Shown here: positions 7,823 to 16,149 of the stretch, one piece after another
Position numbering within the stretch: the stretch's first letter is position 1
Layout: each line of letters begins with the position of its first letter
From: Actinotalea soli
GTDB lineage: Bacteria; Actinomycetota; Actinomycetes; Actinomycetales; Cellulomonadaceae
Assembly: GCF_017565425.1 (NCBI RefSeq)
Contig: NZ_JAGEMK010000006.1
Coordinates: 124,001 to 188,000 of the forward strand
Length of the DNA stretch: 64,000 bases
Direction: 5' to 3'
Notes under the pieces: generated by a model
What the model saw: only the letters and a program-made list of their open reading frames with translations
What the model was told of the DNA's origin: nothing
Database searches by the model: none
Position numbers and translations under genes: made by a program

Positions 7823-9075
7823 TCGCGGACCGGCAGGTGAGCAGTGGTGGTCCACGTGGTGGCACTGGCTGCGACGTCCAGCCGACCGCCGACCGAGGCC
7901 AGACGTCTCCGCATCCCCGGCAGGCCCTGGCCGCTGCCGGGAGCCGGTGCCGGAGGATCCGGGTCCGTCGGCTCCGAGGACGGACGCTGGTTCGTGACCG
8001 CCATCTGCAGCTCGTCGCCCCAGGCGCGGTGCACCTGGAGGGGAGTACCTGGACGTCCGTGCCGCAGCGCGTTGGTCAGCATCTCCTGCAGGACCCGGTA
8101 GGCGACATCGGCCACGTCCGGGGCCATCGGTCGGGGCCGTCCGGTCTCAGCGAGGACCACCGGGTGTCCGCTGCGCCTCACACCGGTGACCAGCTCGTCC
8201 AGAGCGCCGGCATGCGCCCTCCCCGGTCCGGTCGCGGGGTCGTGGACGACGCGCAGGACGTCGCGCACGTCCACCAGGGACGCCCGGGCGGAGGTCGCGA
8301 TGACCGACAGGGTCCGCTTGAGCCGCGCCGGGTCGTCGTCGGGCAGGTACTGGCCGGACTCCGCCTGGGCGAGGATCACCGCCAGGGAGTGGCCCACCAC
8401 GTCGTGCACGTCGGCGGCCAGCTGCGCCTGCTGGCTGCGCAGCAGCGCGACCTCCGCGGTCTCGGCCTCTCGGGTCGCCGCGGCCCGGGCCGTCTCCTGG
8501 GAGCGGCGCGCCCGCACCAGGCTGCGCACGATGACGCCGGCACCCCAGGGCAGGCCGATGACCAGCAGCCCGGTGGTGGCCAGCAGCACCGTCGTCACGC
8601 CGACGGCGTCGACCTCGAGGGTGTGGACCACCTGGCCGAGGGGGACCGCGAGCTGGCCCACGGTCCCCGTGGCCGCAGGGAGGTAGAGCCCCGACTGCAG
8701 GACCACGAGCCCGGCCAGGACGGCCAGCGGGAGGGAGACCCCGGCGGCCACGAGAACGGCGTGCCGGCCCCAGCGCGCCGTCCCGTACGCGACCAGGGCC
8801 ACCGATGCCTGGGTGAGCAGCGGCGGCATGTCCGCGGCCACCTGTGCCAGGACCGTCACCCAGACCACGGCCAGCGCCGCCGTCGGCGCCCGTCGCCACA
8901 GCCCCACGGCCACTGCCGTCGCCATGACCAGCACGACCAGCTCGCCGACGGCCCCCGGCGCCTCCGCAGCCGCGGAGCGCACCTCCAGCAGCCCCACCGT
9001 GGTGACGACCAGCGCCGGGGCGACGTCCGGGCCCACGTCGGCCAGCGACCGTCGCGCCCGCGCCCACCCGCTCAC
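7819..9075 (-). CDS. Sensor histidine kinase (HisKA_3 type)
   Basis: A 418-residue kinase. The N-terminal half has five or six hydrophobic helices with short loops, so it probably senses within or near the membrane. A coiled linker leads to the H-box (LAADVHDVVGHSLAVILAQ) with the phosphorylatable His, followed by an HATPase domain whose N-box lies near LQEMLTNALRHGRP and G-box near GQGLPGMRRRLASVGG. The GTG start at 9075 overlaps the acyltransferase stop (GTGA). Its own stop overlaps the regulator start, so kinase and regulator are made together. The stimulus is unknown; from context it could be cell-wall damage, lipid II or a glycopeptide. Confidence 0.9.
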   Translation of the reverse strand: MSGWARARRSLADVGPDVAPALVVTTVGLLEVRSAAAEAPGAVGELVVLVMATAVAVGLWRRAPTAALAVVWVTVLAQVAADMPPLLTQASVALVAYGTARWGRHAVLVAAGVSLPLAVLAGLVVLQSGLYLPAATGTVGQLAVPLGQVVHTLEVDAVGVTTVLLATTGLLVIGLPWGAGVIVRSLVRARRSQETARAAATREAETAEVALLRSQQAQLAADVHDVVGHSLAVILAQAESGQYLPDDDPARLKRTLSVIATSARASLVDVRDVLRVVHDPATGPGRAHAGALDELVTGVRRSGHPVVLAETGRPRPMAPDVADVAYRVLQEMLTNALRHGRPGTPLQVHRAWGDELQMAVTNQRPSSEPTDPDPPAPAPGSGQGLPGMRRRLASVGGRLDVAASATTWTTTAHLPVRE

Positions 9076-10073
9076 CGGCTGGTTCTCGCCCAGCGCGCTG
9101 CCAACGGCCGCTCCACCAGGTGCCAGCTCAGGGCCGCCATGACGACCGTGGCCAGCACCGCCAGCGCCGGGCCGAAGGGGAGGGGACGCAGCCACAGGGT
9201 CAGCGGGTAGTTCCACAGGTAGGCGGCGTAGGAGACGGTGCCGAGCGCGACCAGCCACCTCAGGGGCCATCCCGTCACCTCCCTCCAGTGCACCGCTGCC
9301 AGGACCAGGACCGCGGTCAACCCGGCGATCGCCGGACCCGCCGCGAGATAGGTCCACGGGTGTCCGCGCAAGGGAACCACGGCCAGGAGCAGCAACCCGG
9401 CCGTGGCCGCGGCAGCTGCAGGTACCCCCAGGTGCACCTTAGGCGCCAGCAGCCGGGCGGTCGCACCGATCACGAACGCAGGCGCCCAGCTGGTGGGCAG
9501 GGCGTAGGCGATCTCCGGCGCATCGGCAGACCACCAGACGGTGGCCAGCAACGCGGCCACGGTGACCACCGTCGCCGTCCCCACCGCCAGAGGGGGCCGG
9601 CCGGCCCTCAGGCAGAACACCAGCAGCGCAGGCCACACCAGGTAGAACTGCTCCTCGGTGGCCAGCGTCCACAGGTGGAACGTCGCACCACCGGGCACCA
9701 GGTGGGGCAGGTTCCCCGTCCACGTGGCGGCCACCGCCAGGTCGCGCAGCAGGCTCGCCCGGTCGTCGAGCGGGTCCAGCGTGGCGGTGACCAGCGCGTA
9801 GGCCACCAGGAGCACCACGAGGGGCGGGACCAGGCGCCGCACCCGCCGACGGTAGAACCGGCGCAGGTCGACCCGGCCGTACCGGGTGTGCTCCTGGACC
9901 AGCAGGCCCGTGATCAGGTACCCGGACAGGGTGAAGAAGGCCACCACGCCCACCACCCCGGCCCCGGGGGCGACGTCGGGCAGCGCGTGCCGGGCCATGA
10001 CCAGGGCCACCGCGAGGCCGCGGACGAGGTCCAGGCCGTCGATCCGCGCGTGCTGGACCGTCGTGGCGGTCAT
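9072..10073 (-). CDS. Membrane acyltransferase (acyltransferase 3 family)
   Basis: A 333-residue integral membrane protein with about ten hydrophobic helices. Acyltransferase-3 hallmarks are the N-terminal LDLVRGLAVALVMARHALPD, with the conserved Arg and His, and the FHLWTLATEEQFYLVWP motif. There is no C-terminal SGNH esterase domain of the OatA type. ATG at 10073 forms an ATGA overlap with the ligase stop. The N-terminal membrane half of VanT serine racemases belongs to this same family. Here it is a separate gene beside a soluble racemase, so it may aid D-amino-acid or precursor handling in the envelope; O-acylation of peptidoglycan is the other possibility. Confidence 0.82.
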   Translation of the reverse strand: MTATTVQHARIDGLDLVRGLAVALVMARHALPDVAPGAGVVGVVAFFTLSGYLITGLLVQEHTRYGRVDLRRFYRRRVRRLVPPLVVLLVAYALVTATLDPLDDRASLLRDLAVAATWTGNLPHLVPGGATFHLWTLATEEQFYLVWPALLVFCLRAGRPPLAVGTATVVTVAALLATVWWSADAPEIAYALPTSWAPAFVIGATARLLAPKVHLGVPAAAAATAGLLLLAVVPLRGHPWTYLAAGPAIAGLTAVLVLAAVHWREVTGWPLRWLVALGTVSYAAYLWNYPLTLWLRPLPFGPALAVLATVVMAALSWHLVERPLAARWARTSR

Positions 10074-11065
10074 CTCTGCAGCACGGCGACGGGCCGACCG
10101 GCCTCGAGCAGCGCGTCCTCCAGCAGCATGGTGAGCAGCCGGGCGTAGCTGGTGCCGGCGGCGGCGAACATGCGGGGCACCTGGGAGGCGGGGGTGAACC
10201 CCGGGATCGTGTTGACCTCGTTGAGCACCGGGCCCGTCGCGGTGAGGAAGAAGTCGATCCGCGCGACGCCTCGGCACCCCAGAGCGTCGTAGACCCGGAC
10301 CGCGGCGTCCTCCAGCTCGGTCCGCTGCCGGGCGTCGAGGATGGCGGGCACCCGGAAGTCGGCATGACCGCCGTACTTGGTGCCGGCGTCGAAGACCCCG
10401 TCGCAGACGATCTCCAGGGCCGGCGCCACGACCCGAGCCCCGTCGGGGCGCCCCAGGACGGCGACGTCGACCTCCCGGCCGACGACGAGATCCTCCACCA
10501 GCACGCGGTCGTCGAGGGCGAAGGCAGCCGCCAGCGCGCCATCAAGATCCTCACGACGACGCACCAGGGTGACGCCGTGGCTCGATCCGGCCGAGACGGG
10601 CTTGACCACGACCGGCGAGGTCAGACGGTCAGGGGCCTGGTCGGCGCGGGTCAGCATCCTGCCCGGGGCCACGCGGAGCCCGAGAGCGCCCGCGACCAGC
10701 TTGGTGGTCCACTTGTCCATCGCCACCGCCCCCGCACCGACGCCCGACCCGACGTGGGGGACCCGGACGAGGTCGCACAGAGCGGCCAGGGTGCCGTCCT
10801 CACCTCCGCGGCCGTGCACCAGCGGCAGCACCACGTCGCAGCCGCCCAGGATGCCGACCGCGTCGGCGAGATCGAGCGGGTGCCCGTCTGCGGCGGAGGC
10901 ACCCGAGTACCAGGTGCCGTCACGCGCGATGGTGAGGGGGACGAGGTCCCACGCGCCGCCACGGAGGGCGTCCGCGGCGGCGGCCGCGGAGGCGAGGGAG
11001 ACCTCGTGCTCGCTGCTGGTACCGCCGCCCACGACGGCGACCCGGGGGGAGGTGGTGGGGGTCAT
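10070..11065 (-). CDS. D-alanine--D-alanine (or D-serine) ligase
   Basis: This 331-residue ATP-grasp enzyme makes the D,D-dipeptide used as the terminus of peptidoglycan precursors. Visible features are the N-terminal GGGTSSEHEVSLASA substrate loop, the central ATP-grasp KPVSAGSSHGVTLV and the catalytic C-terminal NEVNTIPGFT. The omega-loop segment FDAGTKYGGHADFRVPA has the Lys-Tyr pair of D-Ala:D-Ala and D-Ala:D-Ser ligases and lacks the His-bearing loop of VanA-type D-Ala:D-Lac ligases; this reading is by eye. It overlaps the racemase (ATGA) and the acyltransferase. As the cell should have a housekeeping ddl elsewhere, this copy is probably specialised. Confidence 0.87.
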   Translation of the reverse strand: MTPTTSPRVAVVGGGTSSEHEVSLASAAAAADALRGGAWDLVPLTIARDGTWYSGASAADGHPLDLADAVGILGGCDVVLPLVHGRGGEDGTLAALCDLVRVPHVGSGVGAGAVAMDKWTTKLVAGALGLRVAPGRMLTRADQAPDRLTSPVVVKPVSAGSSHGVTLVRRREDLDGALAAAFALDDRVLVEDLVVGREVDVAVLGRPDGARVVAPALEIVCDGVFDAGTKYGGHADFRVPAILDARQRTELEDAAVRVYDALGCRGVARIDFFLTATGPVLNEVNTIPGFTPASQVPRMFAAAGTSYARLLTMLLEDALLEAGRPVAVLQR

Positions 11066-12252
11066 GACGGGCTCCAGGTGGGGTGGGTGGTGACGCGACG
11101 GCGGACGCGCGGGGGGGCCGAGCCCAGCCCCGTGACGACCTCGTGCTCCAGGGCCTGGGCCCAGCGGGCCCACTCGGCGGCGGTGGGCGCCCCGTCGTCC
11201 CCGGTGCCGACCACGGTCGCCGTGTCGCCCGGGCGGACCGGGGAGCCGGGGCCGAGGTCGACGACCAGCTGATCCATGGAGATGCGCCCGACCACAGGGT
11301 GCCGTCGCCCCCCGAGCAGCACCTCGCTGCGGCCGGTGGCCGCCCGCGGGAGTCCGTCGGCGTAGCCGACGGGGAGCAGCGCCAGGGTCGTCGCGCGCGA
11401 GCTCGTCCACGCGTGCCCGTAACCCACGCCGGTCCCGGCCGGCACCTGCCGGACCGAGACCACCGGAGCGGTGAGTGTCAGCGCCGGGTGCAGGGCTGTC
11501 GAGCCCGACGGGTCGATGCCCACCAGTCCCGCACCGACCCGGACCATGGTGTGGTGCGCGGCCGGGTCGGTGAGCGTGGCGGCCGTGGCGGCGAGATGCC
11601 GGTGCCGAGGCCGTAGGCCTGCCGCCCGGGCCACGTCGAGACCGTGGTCGAAGGCCGCCCGGCCCGCCGCGTTGGGCGCGGGCCCGCCGAGGTCGGCCAG
11701 GGCCAGGTGCCCCATCACGCCGACCACCTGCACCCGGCCGTCGAGCTCGGCCGACCGGGCCGCCCGGCACAGGGCGGGCCACTCCTCGGGTGCCGCACCG
11801 TCGCGGGCCAGCCCGGTGTCCAGGTGCAGGTGGACCCGCGCCGGCGCTGACCGCCCGTCGCCCGCGGCACCGGCCACGGCAGCGAGATGGGCGACCGAGG
11901 GCACCGCCAGGTCCACCCCCGCCCGGACCCCCGCACCGAAGTCCGCGCCGACCGGGTTCAGCCAGCTCAGCACCGGTGCGCGAAGCCCGGCGTCGCGCAG
12001 CGTCAACGCCTCGCTCAGTGCGGTGACGCCCAGCCACGTGGCGCCCGAGGCCAGCGCGGTCCGCGCGACGTCGACCGCGCCGTGCCCGAACCCGTCGGCC
12101 TTGACCACGGCCATCAGGTCCCCGCGCACCTGCGCGGCCAGCACCCGGCAGTTCGCCGCCACGGAGTCCAGATCGACGCGCAGCTCGGCAGCATCAGCAC
12201 CGTGCTCGCCGCGGTCGGTGACCGGTACCGGGAGCGTGGCTGGGCGGGTCAC
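11062..12252 (-). CDS. PLP-dependent alanine/serine racemase
   Basis: A 396-residue fold-type III PLP enzyme of the Alr family, interconverting L- and D-alanine (or serine). It shows the PLP-lysine motif AVVKADGFGHGA, with Lys at about 41, the RVGAGLVGIDP region, VGYADGLPR and the GRISMDQLVVDLG motif. It is cytoplasmic, with no membrane domain. The start is GTG at 12252, forming GTGA with the dipeptidase stop; the longer frame would overlap the dipeptidase. Lying between a D,D-dipeptidase and a D-Ala ligase, it supplies D-amino acid to a dedicated dipeptide pathway. Substrate preference cannot be decided from the sequence. Confidence 0.9.
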   Translation of the reverse strand: MTRPATLPVPVTDRGEHGADAAELRVDLDSVAANCRVLAAQVRGDLMAVVKADGFGHGAVDVARTALASGATWLGVTALSEALTLRDAGLRAPVLSWLNPVGADFGAGVRAGVDLAVPSVAHLAAVAGAAGDGRSAPARVHLHLDTGLARDGAAPEEWPALCRAARSAELDGRVQVVGVMGHLALADLGGPAPNAAGRAAFDHGLDVARAAGLRPRHRHLAATAATLTDPAAHHTMVRVGAGLVGIDPSGSTALHPALTLTAPVVSVRQVPAGTGVGYGHAWTSSRATTLALLPVGYADGLPRAATGRSEVLLGGRRHPVVGRISMDQLVVDLGPGSPVRPGDTATVVGTGDDGAPTAAEWARWAQALEHEVVTGLGSAPPRVRRRVTTHPTWSPS

Positions 12253-12959
12253 CTGTCCACCCCGGACATCGCTGCGGCGCCGACCGACGGCGCGGTCCCG
12301 ACCGACGACCCGGCGGCGGCGACCGGGCCGTACCGGGCGGCTGGCGCGCCGGTCATCAGCGCCCAGTACCGGTCGCCGTAGCTCCAGTGCCACCACTCCG
12401 TGGGGTAGTTGACCAGGCCGGCGTCACCCAGCACCCGTCCGAGGACCTCGCGCAGCATCCTCGCCGGGGTCCCGATCTCGCGGCTGGCGGTGTAGCACCG
12501 GCCACCGGAGGCCTCCGGCGTCGCGTCGATGGGTGTGCCCATGTCCAGGTCGGCGCCCCCGGGCCGGGTCAGGGTGAGGTCCACGGCCGCTCCCGCGACG
12601 TGCGGTGCCACAGCCACGGGGGCCACGAACCGGCTGACCAGCCGCTCGTGCTCGGCGGCTGACGCACCGGGGTGGGCCACCGCGACCTCGGCAGCGTAGG
12701 TCGCGATGATGGCGCGCTGCTCGGCCACCGGCCGGTGGCCCTCCTGGACGCGGAGGGCCAGCCCGGCCGGCAGCGCTGCTCGCGCAGCGGCCAGCCGGTC
12801 GGCGACCCCGGAACGGACCAGCGCACCGGCCGGTCCGAACTCGGGTCCCAGCTCCACCAACGGCTCGGCACACTCGAGGACAGGAACGGCGGAGACCCTG
12901 GGGTCGCTGAGCAAGATCACAGGATCAGCATCGCCACCGCGCGCTCCCCTCGCCTCCAC
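12249..12959 (-). CDS. VanX-like D-alanyl-D-alanine dipeptidase (M15D)
   Basis: This zinc dipeptidase of 236 residues would remove D-Ala-D-Ala so that only an alternative terminus enters the wall. The VanX zinc ligands are present: His and Asp seven residues apart in HVAGAAVDLTL, and EWWH with the Glu/His pair in EWWHWSYGDRYW. An Arg-bearing QEGHRP segment matches the VanX YRP motif. No signal peptide is seen, as for cytoplasmic VanX. The start is uncertain: GTG at 12959 gives the full frame, while GTG at 12920 would place the 17-bp palindrome (12965-12981) clearly in the leader. It is the first gene of the six-gene operon. Confidence 0.85.
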   Translation of the reverse strand: MEARGARGGDADPVILLSDPRVSAVPVLECAEPLVELGPEFGPAGALVRSGVADRLAAARAALPAGLALRVQEGHRPVAEQRAIIATYAAEVAVAHPGASAAEHERLVSRFVAPVAVAPHVAGAAVDLTLTRPGGADLDMGTPIDATPEASGGRCYTASREIGTPARMLREVLGRVLGDAGLVNYPTEWWHWSYGDRYWALMTGAPAARYGPVAAAGSSVGTAPSVGAAAMSGVDR

Positions 12960-12964
12960 CTCGA

Positions 12965-12981
12965 GTACCGGTCACCGGTAC
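12965..12981. promoter_or_regulatory. 17-bp palindrome at the head of the dipeptidase-ligase operon
   Basis: GTACCGGTCACCGGTAC is a perfect inverted repeat around one central base, lying 5 bp upstream of the GTG at 12959 or 44 bp upstream of the GTG at 12920. It is well placed for an operator of the operon's own response regulator or another repressor. Confidence 0.5.
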
Positions 12982-13125
12982 CAGAGGGCCAGCGGCACCG
13001 CGCCGGCACCAGGAGCCTCGAGGCACCGGCCGCCGACGGACGAGGGCGCGTCTGGGGACGCCGCCGACTCTCGGAACCCACGGTGGTCGAGGGCCTCGGG
13101 GGCGGCGAGCGCCTATGCTCGCGCC

Positions 13126-13749
13126 GTGACACGGACTGAGCGGCTGTCAGGGACGTGGGCGCGCGTCGCCGTGGTCGTCGTTGCGAGCTTTCTGGGCGGG
13201 ATGGCGACCTTCTTCGCCCAAGGGCTCCTTCCCGGCGCCCTGACCTCCTTCGCGAACTCCGCGTCCGGCTGGACCCTCGTGACCGTGCTCCTGCTGGCGT
13301 GGGCCCGGGTGTCCACAGCACTCTCGGCGGTGCTCGGGGTCGCGAGCTTCGCCCTGCTGACCGTGGGGTACTCCGTCTCGGCCCAGATGCAGGGCCTGTA
13401 CTACGACCCGACGCTGTTCGTGGTGGTGGGTGTCGTGGTCGGTCCCTTCATCGGGGTGGCGACGAGCTGGTTGCGGGCAGAGTCCGGGTGGCGGGCCGCC
13501 GCAGGCACAGCGCTGCTGGCGGGGATCGGTCTCGGCGAGGCCGTCTTCGGGCTGACCGCCGTCGCGGACACGACGAGCCCCGTCTACTGGATCCTGATCG
13601 GGGTGATCGGGCTCGGACTCCTCGTGGGGATGCTGCTGCGGCGCATCCGCGGCGCCGTCCTGGTGGTGCTCACCGTGGTCGGGACCGCTGCCGTCGCAGG
13701 CGCCTTCGTCGCTGCCTACGGCGCACTGGGGACAGCACCCCTCTCGTGA
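13126..13749 (+). CDS. Integral membrane protein, possibly DUF6518
   Basis: This 207-residue protein consists almost wholly of hydrophobic helices (about six or seven), including [29 protein letters not shown] near the N-terminus. It resembles small actinobacterial membrane proteins annotated as DUF6518, but I recall that only loosely. GTG at 13126 is preceded by TATGCT at 13114-13119 with a 6-nt gap, a leaderless arrangement, and nearly all upstream frame lies in non-coding-looking sequence. It is divergent from the dipeptidase operon and convergent with GH112. No function can be assigned. Confidence 0.75.
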   Translation: MTRTERLSGTWARVAVVVVASFLGGMATFFAQGLLPGALTSFANSASGWTLVTVLLLAWARVSTALSAVLGVASFALLTVGYSVSAQMQGLYYDPTLFVVVGVVVGPFIGVATSWLRAESGWRAAAGTALLAGIGLGEAVFGLTAVADTTSPVYWILIGVIGLGLLVGMLLRRIRGAVLVVLTVVGTAAVAGAFVAAYGALGTAPLS

Positions 13750-13756
13750 CCTGGCC

Positions 13757-13771
13757 GTCGGCCGGGCCGAC
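13757..13771. terminator. Short palindrome between convergent genes
   Basis: GTCGGCCGGGCCGAC is a perfect 7-bp inverted repeat around one base, 8 bp after the membrane-protein stop and 27 bp from the GH112 stop. It is a plausible bidirectional terminator, though the tiny loop makes a stable RNA hairpin less certain. Confidence 0.35.
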
Positions 13772-13797
13772 CGGAGAGATCACGGTGCCGACGAGGC

Positions 13798-15954
13798 TCA
13801 CATCTTCAGCACGACCATCCCGCCCGGCTCGAGGCTGACCTCGCGGTCGGTCCCGCCGTGCACGGTCGTGGTGATCGCCTCGTCGGTGGTCGAGACGACG
13901 ACGAGCCGCCCCGAGGCCGGGAAGGCCGCGACCTCGGCCCGCGGGTCCGTCGACCACCAGCCGGTGCGCTCGGCCCCCGCGGCCCAGAGGATCGCGTTCT
14001 CCAGACGGCGGGTCGCGCCGGCACCGTGCCGGTGGTCGGCCAGGTAGACGGCCCGGCCCGCGCCGAAGGAGGCCGCCGTCGCGACCGGGGTGCCGCCGTC
14101 GGCCGCGAGGACCGTGGCGTCGCTGCGGGTCAGGAACACCCCGGGCTGCACGCCGAGCCCGGCGTCGTCGGCCCCGTGGGCGAGGACCGCGTGGCCCTCG
14201 GCGAGGTCGAAGGTGCGGCGCATCAGGCGGATGCGGTCGCCGGTGTCCTGGTCGACGCCGAGGACGTCGGCGAGCTGGAAGAACCGCGTCGAGAAGGTCG
14301 TGGCCGAGGGCTGTCCGAGACCCACGAGCCCGCCGCCCCGCGCGACGAAGGCCGTGACGGCGGTGACCAGCGCAGGGTTCGCCCACGCCTCTCCCCCGGA
14401 CCAGGCCGAGCCGGCGTCCCCGGCGTTGATGAGCACGTCGACGTCCTCGGGGACCCCGCCCGCGGCGACCTCGGCCAGGGAGTGGAAGGTGACCTGCAGG
14501 GGCAGCCCGGCGAGGGACTCCAGCACGTGCAGCAGCGTGAGCTCGGGGTTCTCGTGCAGGTGGCCCGAGGTGGTCCAGGTTCGCAGCGAGCCCCAGGCGG
14601 TCAGGACGCCGACCCGCACGGGCGAGGTGTGCGGGGCGCCGTCGGCGTGCAGCTGGCGGATGAGGCGGTGCTCGTCGGCGACCTGGGCGATGTAGTCCTG
14701 GAAGTCGCCGAAGGGCTCGGTCAGGCTGAGGTAGCCGCCCAGGCCGATGCGGTCGATCGGGGCGCGGAGCAGGGCCCGGCGCAGGGTGGTCCAGTACGCG
14801 CGGGCGTCCGACGTCGGGTCCCCGCCCTCGGCGAAGGTGGGCTTGCCCTCGAGGTCGATCGGGAACAGGTACGGGTGCAGGCGCAGCTCGTGGGTCGGGA
14901 CGTCGGCCCCGGCGCACAGGCGCGCCTCGTAGCCGGAGAACACGGCCTTGATCAGCCCGTCGAAGCCGTACTCGGTGAAGCGCCCCGAGTAGGGCTCGAG
15001 GCCGACCCAGGAGTCGTCGTAGAAGACGTAGGCCTTCTTGCCGTGCCGGTGCACGACGTCGACGCAGGCCTTGCCGAGCTCGAGGACGAAGTCCTGGGTG
15101 AAGGCCATCCAGGCGCGGTAGACCTCGGACGGCGGGTTGTGGGTCGAGGTGTAGCGCCCCGCGTTGACGAAGTCCTCCGAGGTGATGGTCATGCCCGTGG
15201 CGGCGGTGAACTCGCGCAGCGCGATCGGGTTGACGGTGAAGTCGTAGGAGCCCCAGTCGGCGTAGACGTGCGGCAGGGCAGGGTCGTCCCCCCAGAACCA
15301 GGCGAAGTTGTAGAACAACGAGGTGAACCGCACCACCGTGGTGTCGGGGTGGTCCACGCACCACTGCTCGAGCCAGGCCAGCAGGTGCTCGCGGACCTCG
15401 GGGTGGCGCGGCTCGACGGCCCGCAGGTGCTCGCGGTCCCCCCAGTCGTTGGTCACGTGGTTGTACATCGAGATCTCTTCCCAGATCCGTGTGACCAGGA
15501 AGTTCACCGTGTAGCTGTGCCACGGCTCGACCCCGCGCACCACCACGCGCCCGCCCTCGACGAGCTCCCACCGCTCGCGCGGCACCTCGAGCCCCGTGGT
15601 GCGGTCGAAGACCTGCCAGAACTCGAGCCCGTCCCAGTCGTTGACCACGAACTGGTCCCGCGAGTAGCCCGCGAGCAGCTCGATGGTGACCTCGGGGCCG
15701 GTGGCCGTGACCGGGGTGGTCATGAGGAAGTTCTGCTGCAGCTTGTCCGGGTTGGCCTTGGCCCAGTCGTTGTCCTCACGGATGAGGCACAGGGTCGAGT
15801 AGATGCCGTGCCCCGAGTCGAGGATCTCCCGCGAGAGGCTCGTGCCGTCCGAGTCCCGGATGACGTCGGCCCCCCACCGCTCCGCGAGGGCCAGGGTGAG
15901 GTCCTCGTGCCCGGCCTCACCGGGAAGGGTGAAGCCGCCAGCCGTCGTCGTCAT
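13798..15954 (-). CDS. GH112 beta-galactoside phosphorylase
   Basis: A 718-residue cytoplasmic enzyme of family GH112, which phosphorolyses galactosyl-beta-1,3-N-acetylhexosamines or galactosyl-beta-1,4-L-rhamnose to galactose-1-phosphate plus the acceptor sugar. Recognisable signatures are the N-terminal GHGIYSTLCLIREDNDW region, RFTSLFYNFAWFW, and AYVFYDDSWVGLEPY with the probable general-acid Asp. A glutamine-amidotransferase-like domain near the C-terminus (VLTAWGSLRTW ... LINAGDAGSAW) also fits GH112. Length and domain order are normal. A GAGGAG ribosome site precedes the ATG, and a LacI-type operator core (AAACGTTT) lies about 25 bp upstream. A rhamnogalacturonan lyase in the window makes the galactosyl-rhamnose activity attractive, but the sequence alone does not settle the acceptor. 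Confidence 0.87.
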   Translation of the reverse strand: MTTTAGGFTLPGEAGHEDLTLALAERWGADVIRDSDGTSLSREILDSGHGIYSTLCLIREDNDWAKANPDKLQQNFLMTTPVTATGPEVTIELLAGYSRDQFVVNDWDGLEFWQVFDRTTGLEVPRERWELVEGGRVVVRGVEPWHSYTVNFLVTRIWEEISMYNHVTNDWGDREHLRAVEPRHPEVREHLLAWLEQWCVDHPDTTVVRFTSLFYNFAWFWGDDPALPHVYADWGSYDFTVNPIALREFTAATGMTITSEDFVNAGRYTSTHNPPSEVYRAWMAFTQDFVLELGKACVDVVHRHGKKAYVFYDDSWVGLEPYSGRFTEYGFDGLIKAVFSGYEARLCAGADVPTHELRLHPYLFPIDLEGKPTFAEGGDPTSDARAYWTTLRRALLRAPIDRIGLGGYLSLTEPFGDFQDYIAQVADEHRLIRQLHADGAPHTSPVRVGVLTAWGSLRTWTTSGHLHENPELTLLHVLESLAGLPLQVTFHSLAEVAAGGVPEDVDVLINAGDAGSAWSGGEAWANPALVTAVTAFVARGGGLVGLGQPSATTFSTRFFQLADVLGVDQDTGDRIRLMRRTFDLAEGHAVLAHGADDAGLGVQPGVFLTRSDATVLAADGGTPVATAASFGAGRAVYLADHRHGAGATRRLENAILWAAGAERTGWWSTDPRAEVAAFPASGRLVVVSTTDEAITTTVHGGTDREVSLEPGGMVVLKM

Positions 15955-15976
15955 CGATACTCCTCGTCGAGTCCTT

Positions 15977-15990
15977 TAAAACGTTTCATA
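15977..15990. promoter_or_regulatory. LacI-type operator upstream of GH112
   Basis: Read on the minus strand the site is TATGAAACGTTTTA, with the palindromic core AAACGTTT at 15979-15986. It begins about 23 bp upstream of the GH112 ATG. The TGAAaCGTT word recurs upstream of the PL11 gene and in the lldD/ABC-transporter intergenic region. Confidence 0.55.
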
Positions 15991-16077
15991 GCCTACGACG
16001 ACGACCGGTCCGAGCGCCACGTCCGACCAGCACGCGGCCCCCGCGGCGTGCCCCCCGTCCAGCTCCCCACGAACGAC

Positions 16078-16116
16078 GGGGTCGATACGGGTCACATCGT
16101 GACCTCGATCGACCCC
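16078..16116. repeat. 39-bp hairpin repeat, copy A
   Basis: The two 18-nt arms pair as GGGGTCGAT / ATCGACCCC and GGTCAC / GTGACC, separated by a 3-nt internal bulge (acg/tcg) and capped by the triloop ATC. Symmetry is essentially perfect. It lies 3' of the beta-mannosidase gene and may end that transcript or be a REP-like element. Confidence 0.7.
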
Positions 16117-16149
16117 GCTCCCCCGCCCTCCCCTCGCCCCGTGCTCATC

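Noticed and set aside
7127-12959. VanA-type D-Ala-D-Lac vancomycin resistance operon
   Set aside because: There is no VanH-like D-lactate dehydrogenase and the ligase omega loop lacks the VanA-type His segment. A racemase takes the place expected in D-Ser-type clusters.
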